The notes beneath the pieces were generated by a model. That model saw only the letters and a list, made by a program, of their open reading frames with translations. It was not told the origin of the DNA and made no database searches. DNA of 64,000 nt from Mucilaginibacter sp. SJ. GTDB taxonomy: Bacteria; Bacteroidota; Bacteroidia; Sphingobacteriales; Sphingobacteriaceae. How positions within the stretch are numbered: position 1 is the stretch's first letter; every line of letters starts with the position of its first letter. The position numbers and the translations under genes were made by a program. Below are positions 43,741 through 52,121 of the stretch, in pieces. The stretch spans positions 2,790,001-2,854,000 of the forward strand of contig NZ_CP118631.1 in assembly GCF_028993635.1 (NCBI RefSeq). The letters are read 5' to 3'.

Positions 43741-44872
43741 CAATAACAAAAGTGCAATAATCATAGGCGCAGGCATTGTAGGTTTAGCTACTGCCCGCGC
43801 TTTGGCCATTCGCGGCTATAAGGTAGCGGTGTTTGAGCGCAATGAACGCGCGGTGGGTGCTTCCATCCGGAACTTTGGTATGGTATGGCCGATAGGCCAG
43901 GCTACCGGGCCCATGTTTGAGCGCGCCATGCTGTCAAAAAGTATCTGGAAAACAGTTTGTGCTGAAGCAAACATCTGGCATAATGAAGTTGGCTCCTTAC
44001 ACCTTGCGTATCATGATGATGAATTGCAGGTGATTGAAGAATATGTCGATGTAAACAAGCAATACCGTGATTGCGCTGTGCTAACTCCGGGCGAAGCTGT
44101 TTCAAAATCGCCGGCAATTAATCCCGATGGCTTGAAAGGCGCCCTGTGGAGCGGCGAGGAAATGATTGTTGAATCGCGGGTAGCCATGGGGCAGGTGGCA
44201 ACTTATCTTGCCGAAAAATTTGGTGTCGAATTTCACTGGAACACTGCTATCAGCCGGGTCCAACATCCCAAAGTTAGCTCAGGCACCCAAAGCTGGGAAG
44301 CCGACGAGATCTATGTTTGCAGCGGTGCCGATTTTGAAACTTTATATCCGGAACTATTCTCGCAAACGCAGATCACCAAATGTAAGCTCCAAATGATGCG
44401 TCTGGTTACCCAACCCAATGAATGGCGCATAGGTCCGTCGCTATGTGGTGGCTTGTCTATGATCCATTACCCGGGTTTCCAGGCTGCAGCTTCGTTGCCT
44501 GCTTTGCGTAAACGCTATGAAGAGCAATATACTACCCACTTGAAATGGGGCATCCATGTTATGGTATCACAAAACGGCAGCGGCGAGCTTACTATCGGCG
44601 ATTCGCACGAATATGGTTTGGTTCATGATCCCTTCGATAAAGAATTTATTAATAATTTGATAATTGAATACTTACATACGTTCGCCAATTTTAAGGACTG
44701 GAAAATGCTGCAGTCATGGCACGGCATCTACCCCAAAATGACCAATGGCGCGTACGAGCTTATCGTCGACATTGAGCCGGGGGTAACCCTCATCAACGGT
44801 CTTGGCGGCAATGGCATGACACTATCATTTGGCCTATGCGAGCACGAGATTGCCAGGCGGAAGGATAATTAG
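43736..44872 (+). CDS. FAD-dependent oxidoreductase associated with phosphonate catabolism (TIGR03364 type)
   Basis: A 378 aa DAO-family flavoenzyme. The FAD-binding motif is IIGAGIVGLATARALAIRGY at the N-terminus, RNFGMVWPIGQATG follows (residues 44-57), and the C-terminal GLGGNGMTLSFGLCEHE is the FAD-closing motif. The TIGR03364 subfamily is known for synteny with phosphonatase-like enzymes and is thought to deaminate or dealkylate an aminophosphonate. Here it sits 53 bp behind the DUF5690 gene. Glycine oxidase or D-amino acid oxidase activity is the alternative. Confidence 0.82.
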   Translation: MNNNKSAIIIGAGIVGLATARALAIRGYKVAVFERNERAVGASIRNFGMVWPIGQATGPMFERAMLSKSIWKTVCAEANIWHNEVGSLHLAYHDDELQVIEEYVDVNKQYRDCAVLTPGEAVSKSPAINPDGLKGALWSGEEMIVESRVAMGQVATYLAEKFGVEFHWNTAISRVQHPKVSSGTQSWEADEIYVCSGADFETLYPELFSQTQITKCKLQMMRLVTQPNEWRIGPSLCGGLSMIHYPGFQAAASLPALRKRYEEQYTTHLKWGIHVMVSQNGSGELTIGDSHEYGLVHDPFDKEFINNLIIEYLHTFANFKDWKMLQSWHGIYPKMTNGAYELIVDIEPGVTLINGLGGNGMTLSFGLCEHEIARRKDN

Positions 44873-44882
44873 CATTTTTAGC

Positions 44883-45012
44883 CCATAGTCCATGGTCGAT
44901 AGTCCATGGATGGAAAAAACTGTATATCTTGGTTTTCAATAAAATAACCATGGTCTATCGACCGTGAACTAAGAATAAATAACCATGGTCTATCGTCTAT
45001 GGACCATCGACT
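44883..45012. repeat. CCATGG/TCTATCG repeats before the phospholipase C gene
   Basis: The gap contains two copies of ACCATGGTCTATCG (44947-44960, 44982-44995) with similar flanks, and inverted or partial copies at 44886-44912 and 44996-45012 (CGATAGTCCATGG, GGACCATCGAC). The set is unrelated in sequence to the repeats of neighbouring gaps. It lies between the oxidoreductase stop and the phospholipase start, and may also form a hairpin. Confidence 0.75.
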
Positions 45013-45024
45013 AACAACAAAAAC

Positions 45025-47580
45025 ATGTCTGATTCAAGGAGAGATTTTTTAAAAAAAGCAGCCTTATTAACCGGAGCGGCCGGCCTCGCCAGCATTTTAC
45101 CCGAATCTATTCAAAAAGCAATGGCCATTAACCCCGCACCGGGCAGCACTTACCTGGACGCCGAGCACATTGTGATCCTGATGCAGGAAAACCGTTCGTT
45201 TGATCATACCTACGGGATGCTGAAAGGGGTACGTGGTTATAATGACCCTCGCGCTATTGATCTGCCGAACAAAAACAAGGTTTGGCTGCAATCAAACAAA
45301 AAAGGCGAAACTTATGCCCCTTTCCACCTTGACATCAAGAACACCAAAGCAACCTGGATGAGCTCGCTTCCGCATTCATGGAGCAACCAGGTTAATGCCC
45401 GTAACGATGGCAAGTTTGACCAATGGCTTAACGTTAAACGTAACGGTATTAAGGAATATTCCAACATGCCTTTAACTATGGGTTTCCACAATCGCGAGGA
45501 TATCCCATTTTACTATGCCCTGGCCGATGCCTTTACCGTTTGCGACCAGAACTTTTGCTCATCACTAACCGGCACCAACCCCAACAGGTTATATTTCTGG
45601 AGCGGTACTATCCGTGCCGAGCAGCATGAAAATTCACTTGCACACGTTTGGAATGACGATATGGATTATGGCAGCCTCAACTGGGCTACCTTCCCTGAGC
45701 GTTTGGAGGATCATAATATATCATGGAAACATTACCAAAACGAAATTGCCATTGATACCGGTTTAGAGGGTGAAGAAGATCCATGGTTATCAAATTTCCA
45801 GGATAACCCGCTGGAATTTTTTGGCCAGTACAACATTAAACTTTATGATAAACACATCGCCCATCTGCAAAAAAAATCAACTGTTTTACCTGATGAGATA
45901 GCAGCCCTTGAAAAACAAATTGCAGCTCTACCTGCCGGCGATGCCCATATTGATCACCTGCAAAAACAGCTTAAACAAAAACAGCGCGACCTGGAGAATA
46001 CCAAAAAGGACATGGCAAACCTCGATCCTAATAAGTTTGCCAGCCTGTCGCAGCGCGAAAAGAACCTACACCAGAAAGGTTTTGTAACCAACACCAATGA
46101 TCCGCACTATCGTACTTTGAGCCCGCTGAAATATAATGATGACGGTACCGAGCGTGAGGTATTGGTGCCCAAAGGTGATGTGCTGCACCAGTTCCGTGCT
46201 GATGTAAAAAGCGGCCAGTTACCAACTGTAAGCTGGCTGTCGGCCCCTGAACATTTTTCTGATCACCCAAGTTCGGCCTGGTATGGCGCGTGGTACGTAT
46301 CTGAGGTACTGGACATCCTTACCCAAAACCCTGAAGTTTGGAAAAAGACAGTTTTCATTTTAGCTTATGACGAAAATGATGGTTACTTTGACCACGTCCC
46401 TCCTTTCACCGCACCTAATCCGCATAAACCGGGCACCGGTAAAGTGTCGGAAGGTATCGACCCAAGCGTTGAATTCGTTACATTAGAACAGGAAAAAGTA
46501 CGCAACAACTTCCCGGAAGTGTTTGATCGTGAAAGCCCGATAGGCTTGGGTTTCCGTGTACCATTAGTAATAGCTTCACCATGGAGCCGCGGCGGTTGGG
46601 TAAACTCCGAAGTGTTTGATCATACCTCGACATTGCAATTTTTAGAGAACTTTTTAAGTCACAAAACCGGTAAAAAGGTAACCGAGCCTAATATCAGCGA
46701 ATGGCGCCGTACGATTTGTGGTGATCTTTCAAGTGTTTTCCGCCCTTATAATGGCGAAAAGATCGAAAGCCCGGAATTTGTTGCAAGGGAAGCATTTTTA
46801 GAAAGCATCCACAAAGCTCAATTCAAAAAACTCCCTTCGGACTATAAGCTGCTTACTGCAGATGAAATTGCGCAGATCAATAAAGATCCACATTCATCAC
46901 CGTACATGCCCCAGCAAGAGAAAGGGATTAAGCCATCATCCGCATTGCCTTACCAGCTTTATGCAGATGGCAAACTGAGTGCCGATAAAAAATCATTCGA
47001 AATCAAATTTACTGCGAGTAACAAAGCCTTTGGCGCAAAAGCATTAGGCTCACCTTTTAACGTATATGCCCCTGGCAAATACGCCACGATGAATGATCCG
47101 CAAAAAATGGAAGACCTGCGCACCTGGACCTATACCGTTAAAGCCGGTGATACACTGGCGGATGTTTGGCCTTTACATGAGTTTGAAAACAGCGAATACC
47201 ATTTACGCACCTATGGCCCTAACGGCTTTTTCCGCGAGTATAAAGGCAACGCCGCCGATCCGTTAGTTGATATTGTTTGTGAATATGAACAGGTTGCAGG
47301 GAAATTAACAGGCAACGTTACATTGAAATTGATCAACCATACCAATAAAGCCCAAACTATAGCTGTAACAGATCATGGTTATAAAGCCGGTGATCATAAA
47401 GTTACTGTAAAAGCCGCCGCCAGCATATCTATTATATTAAACTTATCCAAAACCCATGGCTGGTATGATTTCAGCACAAAGGTTGAGGGATTTGATAGTT
47501 TTGCAAAACGTTTCGCAGGCCGTGTGGAAACAGGGAAACCGGGCTACAGCGATCCTTTAATGGGTAAAGCATTAGCATAA
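45025..47580 (+). CDS. Phosphocholine-type phospholipase C (exported by Tat)
   Basis: An 851 aa enzyme with a twin-arginine signal (SRRDFLKKAALLTGAAG). The phosphoesterase-family PLC/acid phosphatase active site is visible: HIVILMQENRSFDHTYG (residues 49-65), SSLTGTNPNRLYFWSG near 180, FILAYDENDGYFDHVPP near 447, and FDHTSTLQFLENFL near 531. A charged coiled-coil insertion at about 278-340 is rich in Lys, Gln and Leu. The C-terminal third contains DUF756-like beta domains. It would release phosphocholine or related head groups from phospholipids in the periplasm or outside. It ends at a clear terminator. Confidence 0.9.
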   Translation: MSDSRRDFLKKAALLTGAAGLASILPESIQKAMAINPAPGSTYLDAEHIVILMQENRSFDHTYGMLKGVRGYNDPRAIDLPNKNKVWLQSNKKGETYAPFHLDIKNTKATWMSSLPHSWSNQVNARNDGKFDQWLNVKRNGIKEYSNMPLTMGFHNREDIPFYYALADAFTVCDQNFCSSLTGTNPNRLYFWSGTIRAEQHENSLAHVWNDDMDYGSLNWATFPERLEDHNISWKHYQNEIAIDTGLEGEEDPWLSNFQDNPLEFFGQYNIKLYDKHIAHLQKKSTVLPDEIAALEKQIAALPAGDAHIDHLQKQLKQKQRDLENTKKDMANLDPNKFASLSQREKNLHQKGFVTNTNDPHYRTLSPLKYNDDGTEREVLVPKGDVLHQFRADVKSGQLPTVSWLSAPEHFSDHPSSAWYGAWYVSEVLDILTQNPEVWKKTVFILAYDENDGYFDHVPPFTAPNPHKPGTGKVSEGIDPSVEFVTLEQEKVRNNFPEVFDRESPIGLGFRVPLVIASPWSRGGWVNSEVFDHTSTLQFLENFLSHKTGKKVTEPNISEWRRTICGDLSSVFRPYNGEKIESPEFVAREAFLESIHKAQFKKLPSDYKLLTADEIAQINKDPHSSPYMPQQEKGIKPSSALPYQLYADGKLSADKKSFEIKFTASNKAFGAKALGSPFNVYAPGKYATMNDPQKMEDLRTWTYTVKAGDTLADVWPLHEFENSEYHLRTYGPNGFFREYKGNAADPLVDIVCEYEQVAGKLTGNVTLKLINHTNKAQTIAVTDHGYKAGDHKVTVKAAASISIILNLSKTHGWYDFSTKVEGFDSFAKRFAGRVETGKPGYSDPLMGKALA

Positions 47581-47601
47581 TATTTAAAACTTTTATAATT
47601 C

Positions 47602-47635
47602 AAAGCCGGGTGTCTGACTCCGGCTTTTGCTTTTT
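47602..47635 (+). terminator. Rho-independent terminator after the phospholipase C gene
   Basis: AAAGCCGG (47602-47609) and CCGGCTTT (47620-47627) form the stem with a 10-nt loop, followed by TGCTTTTT. It closes the plus-strand organophosphorus operon. Confidence 0.8.
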
Positions 47636-47703
47636 ATAGGTTTTTATGAATTGCAGATGACACTAATCTATAGTTTACCATTGTGATTTTTAAAATGCGA
47701 TCA

Positions 47704-47742
47704 TATATTTGCGTAATCAGTTACATAATTAGTTACTAATTA
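47704..47742 (+). promoter_or_regulatory. Promoter and probable autoregulatory operator of the MarR-GNAT gene
   Basis: A TATATTTG -7 element (47704-47711) has an ATTG/TTGT -33-like element about 19-20 nt upstream. TAATTAG-TTA-CTAATTA (47726-47742) is a perfect inverted repeat ending one base before the ATG, and AGTTAC occurs twice between 47718 and 47736. A MarR dimer bound here would block transcription start and translation start alike. Confidence 0.65.
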
Positions 47743-47743
47743 T

Positions 47744-48697
47744 ATGGAATTTTTCAATAAAGTAGGCAAAATGGCGATAGGCAGCAGGTTAAGGATGCTT
47801 ACCGAAACCATGGTTGAAGACGCTGCGCGGATCTACAAATTATATGATATCGATTTCCAGCCTAAATGGTTCCCGGTTTTTTATGTATTGCAGGATGGTG
47901 GTGAATTTACAATTACCTCAATCGCCAGGGAGATTGGTCACTCCCACCCCTCTGTAAGCAAGATCATCGCGGAAATGGTAAAGAGCGGTTTTGTTACCGA
48001 GAAAAAAGATAAAACCGATGGCCGGCGTAATATGGTGAGCCTGTCGGCGAAAGGGATTGAGGTTGGAAAAAAAATCCAGGACCAGTATGCAGATGTGACT
48101 AATGCCGTTGAAGAACTTTTAGCCCAGGCGAATCATGACCTATGGAAGGCTATTGAAGAATGGGAATACCTGCTGGAACAAAAATCATTGTTGCGCCGGG
48201 TACAAGCACATCAAAAAATAAGGGAGAGCAATAAAGTACACATCGTGCCTTATGAACCTCAATATACGCAGGCTTTTAAAGCATTGAATGAAGAATGGAT
48301 CTCCAAATACTTTGTAATGGAAGAGGCCGATTATAAGGCCCTTGATAATGCCGATAGTTACATCATTAACAATGATGGCCACATACTGGTTGCACTTTAC
48401 AATAACGAACCTGTTGGTGTATGTGCCTTATTGAAAATGAACGATCCCGATTATGACTACGAACTGGCTAAAATGGCTGTTTCGCCAAAGGCACAGGGAA
48501 AAAATATCGGCTTTTTGCTCGGACAGGCTATAATTGAAAAAGCGAAAGCGCTTGGCGCCGATAAACTATACCTGGAAAGTAATACTATCTTAAAGCCGGC
48601 TATCAGCCTGTATCATAAACTGGGTTTTGTAAAAATAGCGGGCAGGCCTTCACCATATGAACGCGCCAATATCCAAATGGAACTTGAGTTGAAATAA
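47744..48697 (+). CDS. MarR-type regulator fused to a GNAT acetyltransferase
   Basis: A 317 aa two-domain protein. Residues 1-150 are a winged-helix MarR domain (FTITSIAREIGHSHPSVSKI, then VTEKKDKTDGRRNMVSLSAK for the wing). Residues 160-315 are a GNAT domain (YELAKMAVSPKAQGKNIGFL for the acetyl-CoA loop, then YLESNTILKPAISLYHKLGF). Such natural fusions are known and couple sensing with acetylation. The target is not predictable. It stands alone with an operator-like palindrome at the start codon. Confidence 0.87.
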   Translation: MEFFNKVGKMAIGSRLRMLTETMVEDAARIYKLYDIDFQPKWFPVFYVLQDGGEFTITSIAREIGHSHPSVSKIIAEMVKSGFVTEKKDKTDGRRNMVSLSAKGIEVGKKIQDQYADVTNAVEELLAQANHDLWKAIEEWEYLLEQKSLLRRVQAHQKIRESNKVHIVPYEPQYTQAFKALNEEWISKYFVMEEADYKALDNADSYIINNDGHILVALYNNEPVGVCALLKMNDPDYDYELAKMAVSPKAQGKNIGFLLGQAIIEKAKALGADKLYLESNTILKPAISLYHKLGFVKIAGRPSPYERANIQMELELK

Positions 48698-48847
48698 ACA
48701 GCCGAGCAAACACCTTTAATTAAAGACGTTCCGTTTTGCCTCCATTAATAAATATTTTAACTATTGTATAACAATTGTGAATAAAATCAACAAACAGTTT
48801 ATAGTATTTTTTGTTTCTTGCAATTGAAACTTAAACACTATATCTAT

Positions 48848-49903
48848 ATGAAACATAAAAAACTCCTGCTCCCTACACTAATATTCCTATTATCTTTGAA
48901 AAACTTCAAAAAACATCTTATCATTTGTCTGGGTATCTGCCTATTTTGCAGCACTGCTGTACAAGCTCAGTTTGGCGGTTTTGGGAAAGCCATATTGGAT
49001 AAAGGAGCCGATATGGTATCGGGCGGCAGCCTTAATAAATTGCTGAAACAGCCGCAGGCCATTACCACCAGTTTTAATGACGTTAACAAGGCAGGCTCCA
49101 AACCACCATCGTTTATGGAAGGGCAGGTGGCCGAGCCTTTATACCTTTTGCCAAAAGCACCCGGGGGCGGCTTTAAGCTTTGCGCCGGTTTTTATGAAAT
49201 GACCAGCAAAAGCTATTGTCTGCATGCGGGTACCCGTGGCCCCAGTACAGGCGATGGTTATATGCTTGCCCCGGTGCTTGGGCCAAAGCGCGATGTGGTG
49301 ATACTGATATTAAAACATGCTGAAACTCATCCCGAGGTTGACCAGCATAGCATCCAGATATTATTATGGTCGATTATTGCACGCACCAGGTTTGTTGATA
49401 TGGGGTCCGATATTAAGCTTACCGCGACCAGGCTACTATCAGCTAATGAACTGTTAATGCTGGAAGGCGGTGCGCTTGGTGTATTGCCCGCCAGTGTAAT
49501 GGATAAAGCTAAAAGCCAATTGCCGCCTGCGGTTCAAAGTGTTTTTGAGGCTGAAAACAATATCCGCCGATTAGCAGCCTCTGGTAATTCATCTTACGAA
49601 GAGATGGAAAAGTATGCCATGTTAGCCGGTTTGGCTCCGGCGCCTGATCCGGCGGTACCGTCAGGCATATGGTCATTACACCCTGATGGATATTACATCC
49701 GGTTTTATCCGCATAGCTATTCAAAAACCACTGTACAGATCTACGTGCCAAAAGAACTTCTCAGCACAAAACCCGGTTTGGTTTACGACGGGCCTAATGG
49801 CATTGCCTGTCCGGCCAATGTGGGTTCGCAGCGCCTGGCTCAAACCAATGAACCGCTAAATCCTGATTATAATCAAAAATTAAAAACGATCTGTAATCAA
49901 TAG
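48848..49903 (+). CDS. Hypothetical exported protein
   Basis: From the ATG at 48848 the product is 351 aa; an upstream TTG at 48818 is less likely. The N-terminus has two hydrophobic stretches (LLLPTLIFLLSL and HLIICLGICLFCSTAVQAQ) separated by a short basic segment, the second ending in a signal-peptidase-like AQA-Q. The rest is a soluble domain with LIPKAPGGGF-like and MLEGGALGVLPASVMDKAKS motifs that I do not recognise. Probably periplasmic. A terminator follows. Confidence 0.6.
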   Translation: MKHKKLLLPTLIFLLSLKNFKKHLIICLGICLFCSTAVQAQFGGFGKAILDKGADMVSGGSLNKLLKQPQAITTSFNDVNKAGSKPPSFMEGQVAEPLYLLPKAPGGGFKLCAGFYEMTSKSYCLHAGTRGPSTGDGYMLAPVLGPKRDVVILILKHAETHPEVDQHSIQILLWSIIARTRFVDMGSDIKLTATRLLSANELLMLEGGALGVLPASVMDKAKSQLPPAVQSVFEAENNIRRLAASGNSSYEEMEKYAMLAGLAPAPDPAVPSGIWSLHPDGYYIRFYPHSYSKTTVQIYVPKELLSTKPGLVYDGPNGIACPANVGSQRLAQTNEPLNPDYNQKLKTICNQ

Positions 49904-49923
49904 ATAGAGGAAGGGTTAAAAGG

Positions 49924-49958
49924 AAAAGGCGAAAGGTTTTGTTACTTTTCGCCTTTTT
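49924..49958 (+). terminator. Rho-independent terminator
   Basis: AAAAGGCGAAAG (49924-49935) pairs with CTTTTCGCCTTTT (49945-49957) and ends in a run of seven T. It terminates the hypothetical exported-protein gene. Confidence 0.85.
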
Positions 49959-50012
49959 TTGCTGGTGACCAATGCTTTATTCTTAAACAACCGGCGGATG
50001 AAAAAACTGAAG

Positions 50013-50041
50013 ACTTACGAAGTTCTAAAAACTTCGTAAGT
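50013..50041. repeat. Perfect 12-bp hairpin ACTTACGAAGTT
   Basis: ACTTACGAAGTT (50013-50024) and AACTTCGTAAGT (50030-50041) surround a 5-nt loop. It lies downstream of msrA on the minus strand and may serve as its terminator, though no long T-run follows. Hairpins with this word are common in Bacteroidota intergenic DNA. Confidence 0.7.
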
Positions 50042-50067
50042 TTGGATTCCGAGGCCTCACATCACCC

Positions 50068-50730
50068 TTAACTCGGATCTTTATGCTGAAACTCGGGCTT
50101 CAGCAAGTTGTTCATAGCTTTACGCAGTTTCAATACTTTAGGTACCGAAACATGGGCGATATAGGGGCTATTCATATGCTGTCTGTAATATCCCTGGTGA
50201 TAATTTTCGGCAGGATATAATACTTTAAACGGAACTACCTGTGTAACAATAGGGCTACTGTAGTGATGTGTAGTATTAACTTTAGCTATTACACTTTCTA
50301 AAGTTTTCTTTTCTTCCGGTGTCCGGTAAAAGGCTACTGAGCGGTAGTCGTCGCCCACATCCGGGCCCTGCCTGTCAACAGTAGTTGGGTCATGGGCATA
50401 AAAGAAAGCCTCGGCCAAAGCAGCATAGCTTATTTCAGCAGGGTTGTAGTATACCTGTACTGATTCGGCATGGCCGGTATTTTTGCCGCATACATCCTCG
50501 TATGTTGGATTTTTAGTTGTGCCGCCCGAGTATCCTGCTACTACCTTATTAACGCCCTTCAGCTCGTACAAACCTTCCGAAAGGCTCCAGAAACAACCAC
50601 CCGCAAAAGTAGCAACCTTTTCGTCCGCCTTTGGGGCAGGCAGGCTTGCAAAACCGTTTCCGCCGGTTTGCGCATCGGCGCAGCCAACCAATATCAGCAG
50701 GCCAAGCAGGCATACATTCAATTTTTTCAT
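50068..50730 (-). CDS. msrA: Peptide methionine (S)-S-oxide reductase MsrA, predicted lipoprotein
   Basis: A 220 aa enzyme from the ATG at 50730 (an ATG at 50736 adds two residues). It carries a type II signal with lipobox ILVGC, so it is likely anchored in the envelope. The catalytic Cys is in the FAGGCFWS motif (near residue 47), followed by GYSGGTTKNPTYEDVCGKNT and HAESVQVYYNP, the MsrA core. It repairs oxidised Met in exported proteins. It is 29 bp downstream of msrB. Confidence 0.93.
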   Translation of the reverse strand: MKKLNVCLLGLLILVGCADAQTGGNGFASLPAPKADEKVATFAGGCFWSLSEGLYELKGVNKVVAGYSGGTTKNPTYEDVCGKNTGHAESVQVYYNPAEISYAALAEAFFYAHDPTTVDRQGPDVGDDYRSVAFYRTPEEKKTLESVIAKVNTTHHYSSPIVTQVVPFKVLYPAENYHQGYYRQHMNSPYIAHVSVPKVLKLRKAMNNLLKPEFQHKDPS

Positions 50731-50759
50731 TAACATGATCTTTTTAATTTAATGGTTTA

Positions 50760-51254
50760 TTATTTAGCCGGAACAAACTTGAAAGCATATGAATCCATAC
50801 AATAACGTTTACCGGTAGGTGCCGGACCATCATTAAAAACGTGGCCAAGATGTAAACCTGTGCTGGCTTCAACAACCTCTTCACGTACCATTCCGTACGA
50901 TGTATCTTTAACAATTTTAATCGCTTTTGGATCGATAGGTTTAAAAAAACTTGGCCAGCCTGTGCCCGATTCAAATTTTGAATCTGAACTAAATAATGGC
51001 TTACCGGTAGCTGCACTTACATATATCCCTTTTTCGTGGTTATTCCAATAAGGGTTATGATAGGGTTGTTCCGTGCCTTTATTTACCAGGATCTCATAAG
51101 CTTCGGGCGTTAATACCTGTTTCCAGTAGCTGGCCGGCTTAGCTTGCGGATATGTTTTTGTATCAACGGTTTTATCGGCATGCGGAGTACTTTGACTGCA
51201 GGCACTCAAGGCCAATAATATCAATGGTATAATAAACAGATTTATCTTTTTCAT
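50760..51254 (-). CDS. msrB: Peptide methionine (R)-S-oxide reductase MsrB, predicted lipoprotein
   Basis: A 164 aa enzyme with signal and lipobox LSAC19. The SelR core is present: FSSDSKFESGTGWPSFFKPI, GLHLGHVFNDGPAPTGKRYC and MDSYAFKF. The catalytic Cys is in RYCMDS. The two CxxC pairs that bind structural zinc in many MsrB proteins are absent, so this is the zinc-free form. It is paired with msrA for repair of both Met sulfoxide epimers in the envelope and faces an ECF sigma gene. Confidence 0.93.
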   Translation of the reverse strand: MKKINLFIIPLILLALSACSQSTPHADKTVDTKTYPQAKPASYWKQVLTPEAYEILVNKGTEQPYHNPYWNNHEKGIYVSAATGKPLFSSDSKFESGTGWPSFFKPIDPKAIKIVKDTSYGMVREEVVEASTGLHLGHVFNDGPAPTGKRYCMDSYAFKFVPAK

Positions 51255-51361
51255 ACCCCTTTAGTCGTAGATATACGAAGAACCTTACAGTCGATAGCCG
51301 ATTATTCTGTCATTTATTTGTCTGCATTTAGTTTGAACCGGAATATTAGATATTAACAAAT

Positions 51362-51420
51362 CTTACAAACATCTCCTTTCATTAAGCCCTGGTTCAGAAA
51401 AATATAAAAAAGTTTGTAAG
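51362..51420. promoter_or_regulatory. Opposed GTTTGTAAG words between msrB and the ECF sigma gene
   Basis: GTTTGTAAG occurs at 51412-51420 on the plus strand (facing the sigma gene) and at 51362-51370 on the minus strand (facing msrB). The 50-bp separated inverted pair could be the -35-like recognition element of the encoded ECF sigma factor in both directions, though the downstream spacing to a matching -10 element differs between them. Suggestive only. Confidence 0.35.
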
Positions 51421-51514
51421 GATTCCCTCCCCTGCCCGACTAATGCACAAATCAAAACAGTAATACAATATGGGCTATAAACTTTTACACAAACCATTAC
51501 CACCACATTGATTT

Positions 51515-52111
51515 ATGCAAAGCCAAAACAGCACCAATCTTAACCTTGATAACAGCACCGAGCCCCGCGCCTGGGTAACGCGCCATGCCGACTATCTTTA
51601 CAAGTATACCCTTACCCGCATTAACGACGAAGAATTAGCCCGCGATCTTGTACAGGAAACCTTTTTGGCCGCTCTTGAGCGGTTACAAAAATTTGAGGGC
51701 AAAAGCACCGAACGTACATGGCTTACCGCCATACTCAAAAACAAGATTATTGATATTTACCGCAAAAAAGCATCCGCTTTTGTTAAAGAACCTGCGGTAA
51801 CATTCGCTGAATATGAAACAGACGATTTTTTTGAACCCGATGCCCACAACTGGAAACCCGATCACAGGCCTGCAGAGTTTGGTATTGAACAACCCGACCT
51901 ACTCGAAAGCAAAGAATTTGAGCTGATACTACAGAAATGCCTGAAAAAGCTTCCATCGCTCTGGCTCTCAGTTTTCACAATGAAACATCTCGATGATGAG
52001 TCTACCGACACCATTTGCAGCGACCTTCGGATTACACCCTCTAATTTTTGGGTAATCATCCACCGCGCCAAACTGAGCCTGAGAGAATGCCTTCAAAAAA
52101 ACTGGATTTAA
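51515..52111 (+). CDS. ECF-type RNA polymerase sigma factor
   Basis: A 198 aa sigma-70 family protein of the extracytoplasmic-function class. Region 2 includes LARDLVQETFLAALERLQKF (residues 40-60) and WLTAILKNKIIDIYRKK. Region 4 is near the C-terminus (LRITPSNFWVIIHRAKLSLR). There is an unusual acidic and aromatic linker of about 55 residues between them (EYETDDFFEPDAHNW). A putative zinc-binding anti-sigma gene follows 10 bp later. Confidence 0.9.
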   Translation: MQSQNSTNLNLDNSTEPRAWVTRHADYLYKYTLTRINDEELARDLVQETFLAALERLQKFEGKSTERTWLTAILKNKIIDIYRKKASAFVKEPAVTFAEYETDDFFEPDAHNWKPDHRPAEFGIEQPDLLESKEFELILQKCLKKLPSLWLSVFTMKHLDDESTDTICSDLRITPSNFWVIIHRAKLSLRECLQKNWI

Positions 52112-52121
52112 AATATCGGAT

